DNA from: Aptenodytes patagonicus
Lineage: Eukaryota; Chordata; Aves; Sphenisciformes; Spheniscidae
Direction of reading: 5' to 3'
Assembly: GCF_965638725.1 (NCBI RefSeq)
Contig: NC_134951.1
Location: 68,204,437 to 68,268,436 of the forward strand
DNA: 64,000 nt
Under the pieces are notes generated by a model, which made no database searches, was not told the DNA's origin, and saw nothing but the letters and a program-made list of their open reading frames with translations. This document shows positions 50,706 to 63,300 of the stretch, piece after piece. A program made the position numbers and the translations under genes. Within the stretch, counting starts at the first letter, position 1; the number at the start of each line of letters is the position of its first letter.

Positions 50706-51429
50706 TTAACTTTCTTCAGCTGAGGGACTTAGATACTTCCTTGAAGTACCTGGTTGAGTCATTAAGTCTAGATGGGTTGGATCCAAGGTCTCCTTGCAGC
50801 CTGCCTCCTCAGCATATGGAAAGTCATTCATGTCCATTTCATCACTGTTAAACATATCAAGCTGCCTCTCTTGCTGCTCTTCCAAAGTCCTTCGGACCCT
50901 GCCCTCTGACTGTTCTACCACTTCCCCATCTCCTTCACTAATGACGGTCATGGGGCTGCTCTGGATGCGGTTGCGGACATTGTACTTGCTGCTGGCAGCA
51001 GAGGGGGGTGTTCGTGACCGGCCATACCTAGTGCCAGAGAAGGACATGCTCCTTGGCATCAGGCCCTCGCTCTTGGCCCACTCTTCCTGGGCCCGTTTGC
51101 TCTTGCTGGGCGAGCAGCTGGCAGGGTTGTCGGAAAGGTCAGGGGAGGCATCCGTCTTTGTCCGGTGGAACCGCGGGTCCGTGTTCTTCAACATCTCTGC
51201 CGCGGACATGCGGGAACTGGTGTCACTGCGGCTCCCTTTCTTCAGCAGCAGGGCTTTGAAGTTGTCGTTGCTGGTGCTGCTCTTGCGAACACTTCTCTGA
51301 ATAGATCCGGCTTGTTTGAGGGTAGCTAAGGTTGGGGAAGCACCAGTGGGAGTTACGGGGGGCGATGGAGAATGGTTGCGGGTACGGTCGTCTTCAGAAT
51401 CTTTACGGCCAAGGACTTTCCTTTTGGAT
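50706..51429 (-). CDS. NHSL1: NHSL1 last coding exon (C-terminus)
   Basis: This exon encodes the final 240 residues and TAA at 50706-50708. On the - strand the acceptor ends CTCAG at 51430. The exon's first base completes the arginine codon begun in the previous exon, giving AIHR-SKRKVLGRK. It contains conserved NHS-family blocks: NHSPSPPVTPTGASP, SIQRSVRKSSTS, FKALLLKKGSRSD, MSAAEMLKNTDPRF, GLMPRSMSFSG, RYGRSRTPPSAASS and RIQSSPMTVISEG. The very C-terminus (QERQLDMFNSDEMD) is less conserved and ends SPSAEES. The tail is rich in serine and basic SP/TP sites, suggesting heavy phosphorylation. The frame is intact. Confidence 0.93.
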
Positions 51430-54421
51430 CTGAGTTTGAAAAACAACAGAAAAAGAGGACCAAACAAAAAATGAAACTTTTTACCTTCCCTAATTAAACT
51501 AAGCTTAGAGGGATGACAACGAATTAAGCTAAAGCAGAGAGAGGGATAAGGGGGACGTAATCTAAATCTAAAGCATGAGTAAGAACACCACCAAAACTGT
51601 ATAGGCATTAATGCAGTTCTTCGACTAAATGAAGGAGAGACCAACTTCCTGACATGAAAGTTATCTTTCCAAATGAAAGGGTGGAGTGTTTTTTAATTTA
51701 AATGTAAAGTGCAGGGATAACAAAAACAAAATCAAGAAACAATCATGGAACTGGGAATAAGTGGAAACTGGACTTTACTGCCCCATTTTCACATTACTAG
51801 AAATCTTAAAGAAAGAAATGTATTACATGCCTGGTATCTGTAGCAAAGCTGCTTTGCTTCTTTGCAGACTAAGCAAGAATTAATTCAAAAAGGTATAAAG
51901 GCTAATTTTACATATGCTATTTTGGCAAAAGTTTAAAACAAGTCAGCAGACTTGTTACAAATACAAGATTATCATGCTATAATTCCATATTAATTTTTAT
52001 CAAGCATGTATTCAATACAGACCGTTCCCCTTGTAAAACAGGTCTCTACTTAACGTGATCTTTATCTGTACTTTCTTAAGGGCCTTGAGATTTTGCCAAG
52101 GCAAGCTCAAATGTCTTTATGCATTGCAGCCTACTGATAATAAAAAAAACAGAAAACAAAGTAGCAGGATCCATCAGTTGAGTAGGCGGCAGCAACAGAC
52201 ATTGCCATAAACTCTGCCAAGACTTTGGAGCGATCCTGTCTCTCTGAAGTGGTCAAGTTTATGCATAGATCACTTATGATACCCGCCACAGGCAGCTGTA
52301 ACAGCTGTTGCTGCCTCCACCTGCCTTTCTGGAAGAAGAATGTAATACCAACATCCATTCAGCCTGAGGATGAATGGACACCAAAAGACAGCGTAGGGAT
52401 AAAATGACGACTTCAGTAGTGGCAAACATAAGAACCTTGTCTAGTTTTAACTGTGCGTCAGTACCGTAGGCAGCAAGTGAATTTGGTGCTTGGATGCTCT
52501 GTGAGTCTGTATGCGAATATGTGTGTGCATTAGCTACAGGGAAAAGATTTCCCTTCATTAGGGTTTTGGCTGCCTATGGGTATCTTTAAACGCTGCAATG
52601 CTGGGGTTGTATTGCTGCCAAAACCCAAATGAAATTCCAAATAAACAGAAAACAAAGTTCAGTTGCAAAGATCTGCAGGGAAAGACTTAGTTATCCTGGC
52701 TTGAAGTAGTTCAGTAAGACTGTGAATGCAATGCAAAGCCGTCAGCTTGCTGTCAGCATCTAATCAGCTTTTCTCAGCATGTATGAATTATGACAGAAAC
52801 TTAAAATTAAGAACCAAATTTGGTTTTGGTGGCTTTTCAGACAGAGATAGGGTATATATTCAAACAAAACTGTGACTTAAGATTGTTCTTCCTGCCCTTA
52901 ACGCACGTACCGCTAAATTTCTTGTCTTACTCCAAAGCATGTATTCAAGAGTGCCAATCACTGAAATAATACCTTTTAGAAATGGGGGGGGGGACACAAA
53001 ATGGTTTTTATTGATTAACAGCTAAGGAAGATAATGGTTCAAGTCTAAAGCCAGCAAAAGCAAGGTCTTAATAACAAATGTGTCAAGCAGTTTTAACTAT
53101 GTCACATCCAGTTCCATTGTCCATTTCCCCATAAACTCATGAATTACATGTATGTGCATACACACAGAGATCCACTCTCTATCTGCATACATAAGGGAGA
53201 AAGGCTACTGGCCAGAATATTTCATTCTAAAAACAGATTTGTCGCAGTCCTAGTGAGCGCCATGCAACATGAATGCAACAGACCATTTTTAGAACAGCTC
53301 CTACAGGCCAAGTTCTAAGGGGTAACAGTAAAAAGTCAGTATCACATATATGTAATTTTTGTAACATCTGAAACAGAATTGTTTCAAAAATGAAAAAATA
53401 GCATTTGCATCCCAAATGCTGCAGTCTCCCAGCCACGTTCTCACAACAGCTTTTTCCCGTCCCTCAGTACTCCTGATGCAGAACTCACGCACAGATGCGC
53501 AAACACCTAGATAAACCTATACGGATGCTGCCAAGCACTTTCTGTCACCAGTTAAGAGATGGCCCCTCTAAATTTTGAAGTAAAAGACACAGCCACAAGA
53601 TGGCACTACCACTACATCGATTCTAGTCTAAAAGGATGCTCAGTAGTTCAGAGAGTGGTAATGGTCTTCTGTGTGTACTGTTTAAATGGTGCACACGTTT
53701 CATTTTGTGGTTTTAAGCTTTTTAGCTTTTCTTTTCTTTTTTAAGAACCTAATGTGAACAGCACAAAAATCTAGTTGCCTATTCAGGATGATTTTGTTTT
53801 TAAGGGAAATGAATAATGTCATCAATAATAGAGCCAGTATTGCACATTTCATTCATGAACTGGTTTGACACAAAACACCCGACCTCAGGCTGGATTATGG
53901 CAAACTATAATCCAGCGTTTGCCATATGTTTTGCCATATGACTGACATGTTGTGTTACTTGCCAGTTTCAGCCACGCTTGCCATGAAGCATTAGCGTTGA
54001 GCCTCTGTCCCAAACTGCACCATATAAGCAGCAAAGAGAGTAAAAAGAGATGGAGAAGAACAAGAATGAAAACAAAAAGATACTCAGAAAAAGCAACAGT
54101 AGAGTTAATATGGCAGATTGAGAACAGTACAATAAACACTAGATGTAACTTGATATTTTAAGGGGCAGGATATTTATAACATAATCTACATTGATTTAAT
54201 CTGGTAGCTTTTAGTTCAGAATGGATTAAATGTATTTGTAAAACAATAAAACCCAAGTTCTTTTCTTTATCTTTTTCATATATAGCCTTAGTAGAAAGTT
54301 GATAAATGTGTGCTCTCTGTTAAAGCAATGACTGTTTTAAGCGTGTGTTTTAGCAAAACAATATTAATTTTTGAGAAAACTACCGGACCTGACCGTATGG
54401 GAAGGGCAATTTCTGCAGTAC
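51430..54421 (-). other. NHSL1: NHSL1 intron (3.0 kb)
   Basis: Its donor is CACAG/GTACTG at 54421 and its acceptor ends CTCAG at 51430. No alternative exon was recognised. A small perfect hairpin occurs at 53890-53915 and an 11-base G run near 52984. Confidence 0.8.
53890..53915. repeat. Small perfect hairpin
   Basis: CTGGATTAT and its exact reverse complement ATAATCCAG flank an 8-base loop. Just to its right GCCATATG occurs twice within about 20 bases. It lies in an NHSL1 intron and no function is inferred. Confidence 0.8.
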
Positions 54422-54546
54422 CTGTGAATGGCTGCAAAAAGATCCTCAGTAGTCCTTGGTCTCGCTGGTGTTGCCACTCCGTCCGTCTCTTCCCCATAAC
54501 TATTGCTCGGCAGGAATGAACTATTTGCTGTATCTGATTCAAACAC
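54422..54546 (-). CDS. NHSL1: NHSL1 small penultimate coding exon
   Basis: A 125-base exon encoding 41 residues plus two bases of the next codon. It begins VFESDTANSSF and ends with the family block TPARPRTTEDLFAAIHR, the most conserved stretch shared by NHS, NHSL1 and NHSL2. The chosen acceptor is AG before GTG at 54546, because the previous exon ends on a complete codon; a competing AG seven bases upstream would shift the frame. The donor is CACAG/GTACTG. Confidence 0.9.
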
Positions 54547-55006
54547 CTCCACTATGCAGAGAGAATGAACAATACTGTCAGTCCGTCGTGGGAACCCAAC
54601 AGGCATATAATCCTGAAACCAGCCCTCGCTGCCTCTAAGGCAAAGCAGAGACTGAGTGCACCGGTGTCATTATTGTGATTTCAGAAGAACGCTTGCTTAG
54701 GAAACTGCAGTGCACAAAATGCCTATGTTTGCTCACACACACAGGCGCAGAACAATACTGAAAGAAAATGTGTATGGTTTCCACTAAAATGCAAAATCAA
54801 AACTAACAAAGCTACCCATGTTTTCATAGCATGTTTTAATCCTAGCACAGTTAAATAAAGCATCATTTTCTTTCCACGGCTGCGATAATGAGAAGTCAGA
54901 AAGGAATTATAAGAAATCTCATAAAGTATTAATCTGATCCCTGCAACTTTCTTCAGGCTTTTAGTTTTAACTATCTCAAGAGGCTCTTTTCTCTACAGAA
55001 GCCCAC
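54547..55006 (-). other. NHSL1: NHSL1 intron (460 bp)
   Basis: A short intron between donor CAG/GTGGGC at 55006 and the acceptor before 54546. The flanking exons join in phase 0. No conserved element was seen in it. Confidence 0.8.
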
Positions 55007-58000
55007 CTGAATGCTAGGATTGCTATTCTCACTCCCCAGCTTCTTTAAAATAGCTACTGCTGCATCTGAAGAAGAGTCAGAGAAGAGAGACTCACCACTT
55101 TCGTTCTCTTGAGATAGGTGCCCGTCAGCGTTACTGCCGCTGTCTTGGCTGCTGCCTGAACTGCTTCCTTCATCAAAAGCGGACTGCTCCTCCTGCCTGG
55201 GTTCTTCTTGAACTGGTGATGCAGCAGGCTGTACCACAAAGGCATTAGCTCCCACTGTCTCAGAGAAGGTGAATCCGGCAGCTCCTCCCTCAGGAACCAG
55301 GCTGCCAGGGTCCATCTCGCTAGAACTGAGTCCATCTGTAAGACAATTTCTCGCCTCCTCACAGTGTGCAAGCACAGCGTCTCTCTTCGTTGGGCTTGAT
55401 GTGCTTCTGACAGTATCACTCACTTCAGCTATTTTCTCCACTGTAAGATCTAACTGTGGAGGTGGTACAACGAGGAACAGTTTGGGTTTCTTTGAAATAG
55501 GAGGTGGTTTCTTGCTTGACAATACGACCTGAGTCTTGTCGGGAGATGCTGGTGACCCCTGAAGTGACACGCCAGAATGGAGGTCTTCACTCTGCACTGA
55601 AGACCCAGGTGTGTCTTCAGTAGCTGTCCCCAGTGCATCAGCTTCGGAAGACTTGTTTAGACCTACTGCACTCGCAGGCTTTTGATCACTGTCAAGCACA
55701 GGTATGTTATCAGAAAGAACGAGAGGAGAACCCCGAGCCAGTGTTTGAACTGAGTTTTTAAATGAAGTGCCTTCAGTTTTCATTTCCTCTTCGCCTAAGC
55801 TGCTACTGAGTCTTAGTGAGAGAGATGGCTTTAGGGAAGACTGCGATGATGAATTTACAGTACCCTTTTCCTGAGAGGTGGTTTCAGAAGCAGATTCAGG
55901 TGATGGTTCACCTTCTGTCACTTTTTTCACAGACCTCAGCTGCACCATTTGCAACGCTTTGGTAGTTACTAAGGGCATCACAGGTCTTGATGCATCTTGC
56001 TTGTTCAGTGGCTGTTTCACTGGACTGTAGCAAAAATCTTCCTGGTTACGTTTCTTAAAAGAATACTGTGGGTATATTGTTGCATCTTTTGTTAGTCTGG
56101 GATCAAGAGGTGGTGCTGGTGGTGGGACAGTGATGGGGAAAGTAGAAGGAGGAGGAACAGGGGAAGAGAACGAACTGATGGAGGCTTCTTGTGGAAACCA
56201 TGGGACAGTCTGAGCAAAGGAAGAATTTACATCAGCTTCTGGTGGAGGAGGGGGAAATGTGGGAGAGGCTGGCAATGGTGACAGATCCATGACTTCTGCT
56301 GGAGGAGGAGGAGGAGGGGGAGGAGGGGGAGAATGTTCGGGGCAATGTGGAGGAGGTGTTGGAAGAGGAGGTGGTGGTGGAGGAGGTGCACCAGAATCCG
56401 GAGGAGAGCTCAGGGTGGGATCCAATTTCTTCACACTCACACTCCCTTCAGTAGATGTGTTTGAAGAAAGAGAAGTGGAGGATGAAGACATGGAGACTGA
56501 AGACAGAAGAGAGGACTTCCTTTCAGGCACTTTAGGCTTCAGCTTGGATTTCCCATTTCCTGATGATGCAGATTTTAAAAATACAGGCACTGGAGTAAGT
56601 GCAGTGGGTGTATTGGACTGGCTGGAGTACCCACTTGATGGCGATGTGACTCGGTGGGATTTCTCCGGAGAAGTGCTCTTTGGTTTGGCCAGTCCACTGG
56701 GCACTTGCGGCACAGAAGCCCTTGAGCCATCACTGAAGTGGCTGATGCTGTAATCGCTGAGAGCAGATGATGTACTGGCAGAATGGGTCACCGAGGATTT
56801 TACCTGGTCGTCTGCCACTGCGGCATAGTCGCTGTAGTAACCCCACTGGTCAGCGTACTCTGACTTGATGCTACTTGTTTCACTCTGAGAGGGAGTGACT
56901 GTGCAGATGGAGTACAGGTTTGGAGCAGTGGTGGACATCATGCTGCTGCTTGCACTGACCGAGCTCTGGCTGCGGGAACGCAACACCCAGGGATCCTCAT
57001 AATCACTGCAGGGGCTCTGGGAAGGGGAGCTGCCATTTTTGCACTTGAGATTCAACTGCAGAGAATGCTGGAGGGTGGCAATGAGGGTTTCATCAAGTAC
57101 CTGTCCATTGGACTGGGCTTTTTTCTTGGGCACCCTTCTGAGTGAGTCTGTTCTGGATGGTGGCAAAGGCGGCTTCTTTGCCTTTTTCAGAGAGATGTTT
57201 CTTGCAAGGGATTTGTCACCTTGGCCCGTCTGGTTATCCTGATGTTTCTTCTCCTTTCCTTCAAAGACATTTATCACGCTGTCTCTGGGGTTCCCAAAAC
57301 CATTAGTACTATTGCATGGCATGTCTGACTTCAGTCCAGAGTCCATGTGCATGGAACTGTAATAACCATCGTGGTCCACAGAATACAGAGAAGTAGAATC
57401 GTCCCTGACCGAAGTCCTCTCCAGGCTGCTGCTGCTCACGTTGCTACCAGGAGTGGCACAGCCTGGTGTGGTGCAAACCACCTTTCGCGAAGGAGTCTCA
57501 CTGTTTTCTGCAGACTTGTACAGCCAATGCTCTGTGCTGTTCACTGCTGCTTGTGCTCGCTCCCCTGAATAGCTAGATTCACTCCTACCATCGCTGTCCT
57601 GCGAAGGGTTTGGTAAAGCAAGATTGTTCCTACAGCTGTAGCTCACGCTCTGAGACCCAGCCTCTGCGTTTCCAGGAGTGCTAAGAGAGACAGCAGAGTC
57701 ACCAAGAGAAAGCATCATGACAGTATTAGATGGGATGGTGTCTGAAGTCTGTGAGTGACGTGTGGAGCTGCTCTCGCTCCAGTTACCGCTTGAAGAATGG
57801 TGATCTTCTTTCCCACTTACTGCACTGCTGGCAACAGGACTGTCTCTTGGCTTTGGGTAGGCAGCAGAGCTGGTAATTTTACTATCCAATGATCCAACAC
57901 TCTGGGCAGTGTGAATAACGATAACTTCTGAGGAGGACGACAGTGTTGCGTTGGGTATGATGCTCGTTGAGTAGGTGGCATGAGGAGAGACCACACATGC

Positions 58001-58530
58001 TGGGCTTGCGGACTTTTCGCTATCATAGCTTCTCACCTCTTGAGACTTTGGCCTCGACAGGGTCCCCGTCGTGGGATTATTCCTCAGATGCACAACACTA
58101 TCGTCCACTTGCAATTTACTTATCTGGTGGGGTAAAGTGCCAGCAATGTCTTCTGTCTGCCTAGAGATGCTCTGTGTCTGCTCTAGGGACTGCAGAGACA
58201 CTCTCGCACCAGCCCGAGGCAAGCTGTGAAAACCTATGTCGCTATTTTGGCGAGAAGCAAATATAACTGCAGCGGAATCACTCATCACTGACATGTTTCC
58301 AGATGAGCTGGAGAACTGAGACATCTGGGCTGCGATGCCTTGTCCTTTCTGCGCTCGTATTCTTCTCATTGAAGGGGGCACAACTTTAACCTCCTCTGTC
58401 TGGCAGCTGGTGTCCTTGGTTTCAGAGCGCTGCATAGCGGAGCGATAGCTGTCTAGTCTCCCTAGCGTGGAACAGTGATCTGGGACATACATCGAATGCC
58501 CTCGGAAATCACTTTGGCCAGTGCCAACTG
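55007..58530 (-). CDS. NHSL1: NHSL1 large coding exon
   Basis: NHSL1 binds the Scar/WAVE complex and active Rac at lamellipodia and restrains Arp2/3-driven protrusion. This 3524-base exon codes about 1174 residues without a break. The acceptor TTTGACTCCAG precedes 58530 and the donor CAG/GTGGGC follows 55007. It opens VGTGQSDFRGHSMYVPDH, then PSMRRIRAQKGQGIAAQM. The next blocks are YSTSIIPNATLSSSSEVI, SLKKAKKPPLPPSRTDSLRR (SH3-ligand type, about 57130-57190), SPSSGYSSQSNTPTALTP, a long polyproline zone (about 56110-56400) and KKPPPISKKPKLFLVVPPPQ (about 55440-55510). It matches human NHSL1 block by block from memory, better than NHS or NHSL2. The N-terminal WAVE-homology part lies in exons beyond the right edge. 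The sequence looks disordered and Ser/Pro-rich, as is usual for the family. Confidence 0.94.
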
Positions 58531-60353
58531 CTGGAGTCAAAATAAAATAATTATTCCTTGAAGCACAAATGCACATTTATCTTCTTACTCATTTAAAAAC
58601 AACCCAGCAAATGGCTTGATCCCCACGCTCTTGAAGGTTATGCCTTCTGAAAAAGAATCTGCAACAATGGATTTTGCACAGGCATCATGTGTTTTCTGCA
58701 TTTCTCTTCCCTTTTTCCTTATTACCAGGGACCTTCTGCTTACAGAATCGTCTGCGTTCCTGCCGCACATTCGACACATGAAATCCTCTGTTTATGACAT
58801 GGTAATAATTTCCATAGTAATCAGTTATGTCAGAAACCAAGTAGCACTGTTTGACTTCCAGTAGGCAAAGCAGCAGGAACAGACAAAAGCCTGAGAAACG
58901 TGAAGTGTGTTTCCATGCTAATGCCTCATGCAATAAAGAAAAGGGGAAGGAAATGTGGAGACTAATGTGAATAATCAGATCTGCTTTTTAAAAGCATTAC
59001 ACTTCAGAAAAAAATTTTCAGGAGACACGGATAGCTCTCCAAGTCTTGCAGTTCGTCTGAAAGGAGGCTAACACAGTGAAACATGCATTGTTCTACCACA
59101 AATAATACATATGCTGTAACAGCATTTATACAAAGACATTATCCAACACTGCAAAGAAAACCATTAAATAACATTTGTCCATACAACTACTTTCTATTTA
59201 TCATAAAGGAAAAACTCCAAGAAGCGAGGAAAAGAAACAGCTAGTACTGATGGTCGTCTCATCCTCAGCACCGTCAGGAAATAAAAAATAACTGTACTTT
59301 TTAAAATGAAGTAATAATCATATATTGGCATAAAAAAAAAACTTTGAGGACAATGGAAAAACAGTTTTAGTTCAAAATATATTTATCACTGGGTCAGTAG
59401 AAAGGACTCTAGGGTTCTTTTAAATTTACATTTTTATTGGTAGCTGCCTTCTAAAATCACAAACCAGAGCACTGCTTTAAAATTAGTCTGTGTAAGGCTG
59501 TTGCTTTTCAATTCAGTTGCATTACTGTATAAATAGCAGACATGAGAGGCAGGCGTGCTGCTGGAGATGCTTGTAAGGATGCTGCATATGTCACTGTGGG
59601 GGAAATTGGTTATTTCAAGTCTCCGCCTTAAAGCTAGTCTCAGGAGCGATGAAGTAGCACGCCTGATAGGACTGTTCTCCTTTCATATTTACTATATGGA
59701 ACTGGATCAGGAGGATAGGTATTCTTATCATGCAGCTTTAAACACCACTTAAAGGACATTTAATTATCCTTATTCTTGGCAGGCAAGAGAGGCATTTAGG
59801 ATAAGGAAAAGAGGGCTCTGAAAAGGCTACAGTGAAAGCAGCACACACAAAAAGATTGTTTACTTCTTTTCCCCAGGCACATAAGTAGTCTTTCAGCAGC
59901 TTGAAGCCTATTTAGTTTGCTTTGTGTAGATTCTCTTGCTCTCATGAAAACGTAGCCTCTTTCTGCTTCTGGTAGAGGTTTGCAGCAAAGCTAGATACTT
60001 GGATGCTGGCAAACATCTTGGATAATCTAATATGAGGTACTGTCAGAACAGATGGACTACTGCAGCCAACCAAGAGAGGTATTTGCATATTCTGTATACA
60101 GTTATTAAGAACTGTACAGTAAGAAAAATAACTTAATTTTGCTTTCCATGTGTGTATTTTCCATAGAATCGGGTTAAGAGAGAGAAAAACATCAAAGTAG
60201 ACATCACGAATGTTTCTGGAACTGAGACATCACTGATAACAACTGTTAGCCAATTAAAAATAGCTGATAATAAAAAAAATCTGCAGACTAAGTTATATAA
60301 ATAACCAGAGAGATGGGGTATTTTTCTTCTTTCTACCGCTATGGAATGTATAG

Positions 60354-60384
<31 letters not shown>

Positions 60385-63300
60385 ACAAAGGATGGGGCTT
60401 GTGGAGAATGAAGCTGTCAGCACTACAGCAAGTATCTAATACCGTCACATACTGACCTGTGGCTGAGAGCACCTCATTTCAGTATGCAGTACATTTGTAT
60501 TCACAAAGGAAGCTAAATGCACTCCACTTCACAAGCAGCGTAACACACACGGACAGTTTATGCTTGTTTAAAACATTACTGCTAGGGAAGGCAGATGGCA
60601 AAGCAGGACAACGCTGGGCTTGCTAACCTCCCCTTTCCTCCTTCCAAAACCAGGAGTGTCAGAATGCATTATTGGGACATACTGTTTATTGCAAATGCAC
60701 AGCGATGCTTTAAAATGTCTGAAATACAAAATTAAACCTTGGTGCTGTATCTAAGCTACTAAATGAAAGAGGCCAAGGACCTTTCTTACATCAATCCAAG
60801 CTAAGCTCTTTTCCGGCAAGTACCAAAATGCCTGGGGGAGCAGCTCCTGCCCCATCCCCTGGCACCCATGCCCAGACAGAGCCTGGGAAACCGCTGGCTG
60901 GCCCAGGCCAGAGCAATGCCGGAGGAGCATGCTAACAAGAGGGCAGCATGAACAACGGCAGGACGCTGTTGAGCATCACTGCTAACCCTGTGTTTGTTAC
61001 TAGAATAGATGTAACTTAGGGCCCAGTCTAATATGCTCATGGAAACTGCATAAATTGACTCAACAGCAGTAAACCTTTACAACCTCGATACTGCAGGGAA
61101 GCCTGTCAGGGCAGGTCTTTGCACCAGTGCGAGGCCTCTTGTAGTTAGAATGGTTCAGAGCCCAAATAAATACAGGGTTCAGAGGGGGCAAGACAGCCAG
61201 TCTCCGAAGTATAAACTACAGGGCTACATCCTTCAATCATTATATGGGATAAGGTCAGGGAAGGGTCTTTTCACGACTGTTGCTATTACAAGAACACAAC
61301 TTTTGAGGTTTTAAATATTTTTTGTAGAAATGCAGCATATTCTGAAATCACTTCAGCTTTGTTTTTGGCTTTACATGTATGTACAATCTCATGCAAAGCT
61401 GTGAGGATTTATAATACAGCAACTGCTCTTTTTACAGTTCCATTTCCTGAAGAGGGACAACAGAAATCTGCAGGGAAAATGGTTCAAAAAACCAAAGGAA
61501 CATTTAAGACTCAGGTATTCTCTTAAAATGTTGAGGGTTTTAAGATTTTGGTGGAATTCAGAGGAGGGTAGCGAGGAGTATTTTGTTTGCAATTTACAAA
61601 TGCACTGTAAAACCCCCACTCGCTTCCAGAGTAACACTGAAAAGTAAGGGTTTTCAAAAATCCTTAAAATCCAACCGCCTTTGTTGGTACTGCAGCTAGA
61701 AGATGAACAATCCAATTCTAAGGGACAGCTCAAACCTTTAATTGACTATTACACTGAAAATGCTATGTCTCAGAAAACCTCTACTTAAATAAATAGCAGT
61801 CAGAAGTTACAAGGTTTCTGCAACACCGAAATTCTGGAACCTTTTAAAGAATACCATCCACAAGTCCAGGGTTGCAGGGGCGATGTTTGAGCAGACAAAG
61901 TATTGCAGAACTGGACATCAGGTTACAGATGCGGAACGTTATGAAGTCGGAAGTGGCTGTGATTGGTGGTACAACAAATGTGGCTGAACGTAATTAATAA
62001 TCATCTTGTCTGCATTTTATATGATCCTGTGTCCAGTAGCCCTGCAGCCAGTGCTACGTCCACCACAGGAGACACTCCTTTCTTCTTTATTACCCTACTT
62101 CTTGCTGTGCTGAAAGTATCTTTTAGGGCAAATGCTCTTCCTTAATGCACATGTTCAGTGTCAACTCCAGCAGCAAGTAAAGAACACTCACTATCTGGAA
62201 CAAGCAAAACATGCAACATATTTAACATCTCTTGCATGGAAGCATAGAGAAGAGGTTCAAATGCGTACCTTAGCTCCAAGCGCTTGATCCAAGGTAGGCA
62301 TGTACAGGTTACACCAGTTTTCCCCGACTCTGGTAGTTACTGGTGTTGCTCATTAGAGATGACAGGGACTGAGACTGACTGCAAATTTGATGGAAAAAAG
62401 AGAGTGTCTGCAGGTAATCCCTAGGGCCAGGTACTAGCTACACTGTCTCCCTGTGACTCTGGCTGATCTGCTGGCACCAGCAACTTGCTGCAGAGAATCA
62501 GCAGAAAGGTCCTCTGCATTGAAATGAGTGTAGAAAACTGAGGATTTGAGACCATAAAAAGTATGTGCATTGATATCGCAAAGAACATGCTTGTTTCAAC
62601 TAGTATATAGAAGTAATCTCTCTTCCCAAACTACTTCTGACTAATCATTTCTACTATAAGCACTTGTCTCTTGTGCCACAGGCACATTCCTAAGATTTGT
62701 TGCTTTCATCTTCTCCTCATGCCCCACCTAGCAATCCTCCTCCAAACCTGGCGACCTGGCCAAGTCACTCTGCAGGCACCACAACTTCCAGCGTTACAAA
62801 ACCCCCGAGAGATTCTTCATCTATTTCACCCTAGTACTTACATACCAAATGATTTTTAATAGACACTCAACAAGAAACAGACAAGTACATAGGGCTTATG
62901 GTAATTTTAAGGAATTTTCACTGTGCTGCGTGAAGCATCTGTAATCTCTCAGAGGGGAGAAATATATTGCAGAGAATCCTGCGATACTTTTCGTACTGCC
63001 AGCTAAAAAATATCCTGAATCCTTGCATATATCACTGCCACCCTGAAAGGGAGACTTTTGATGAAAATATGGGGAATTTAAGTTTTCTTGATTCTGTTCA
63101 TTTCACTAACTGAACAGCCTCTGGTAAAGATTATATTCCTGGCATCTCTGTCTTCCATCCCCCATTATCAAAAAGCAGATGATACATACTTTGTAACACC
63201 CTGATCTCTGGATGAATAGTGCTGGAAACATACAGCGTTAAGAAACTACAGCTATAAAACCAGTATTAGTTAAAAGGCACAGTAACTCTGAGAAAGAGAT

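Noticed and set aside
50794-51300. 168-codon + strand frame opposite the last NHSL1 exon
   Set aside because: It is antisense shadow of a conserved coding exon, with no start context or domain.
56259-56753. 164-codon + strand frame with a long glycine run
   Set aside because: It is the antisense of the NHSL1 polyproline zone; the - strand frame is the conserved one.
58585-58933. Possible further NHSL1 exon next to the large exon
   Set aside because: The - strand frames here lack NHS-family motifs and there is no matching acceptor-donor pair with correct phase that I could support.
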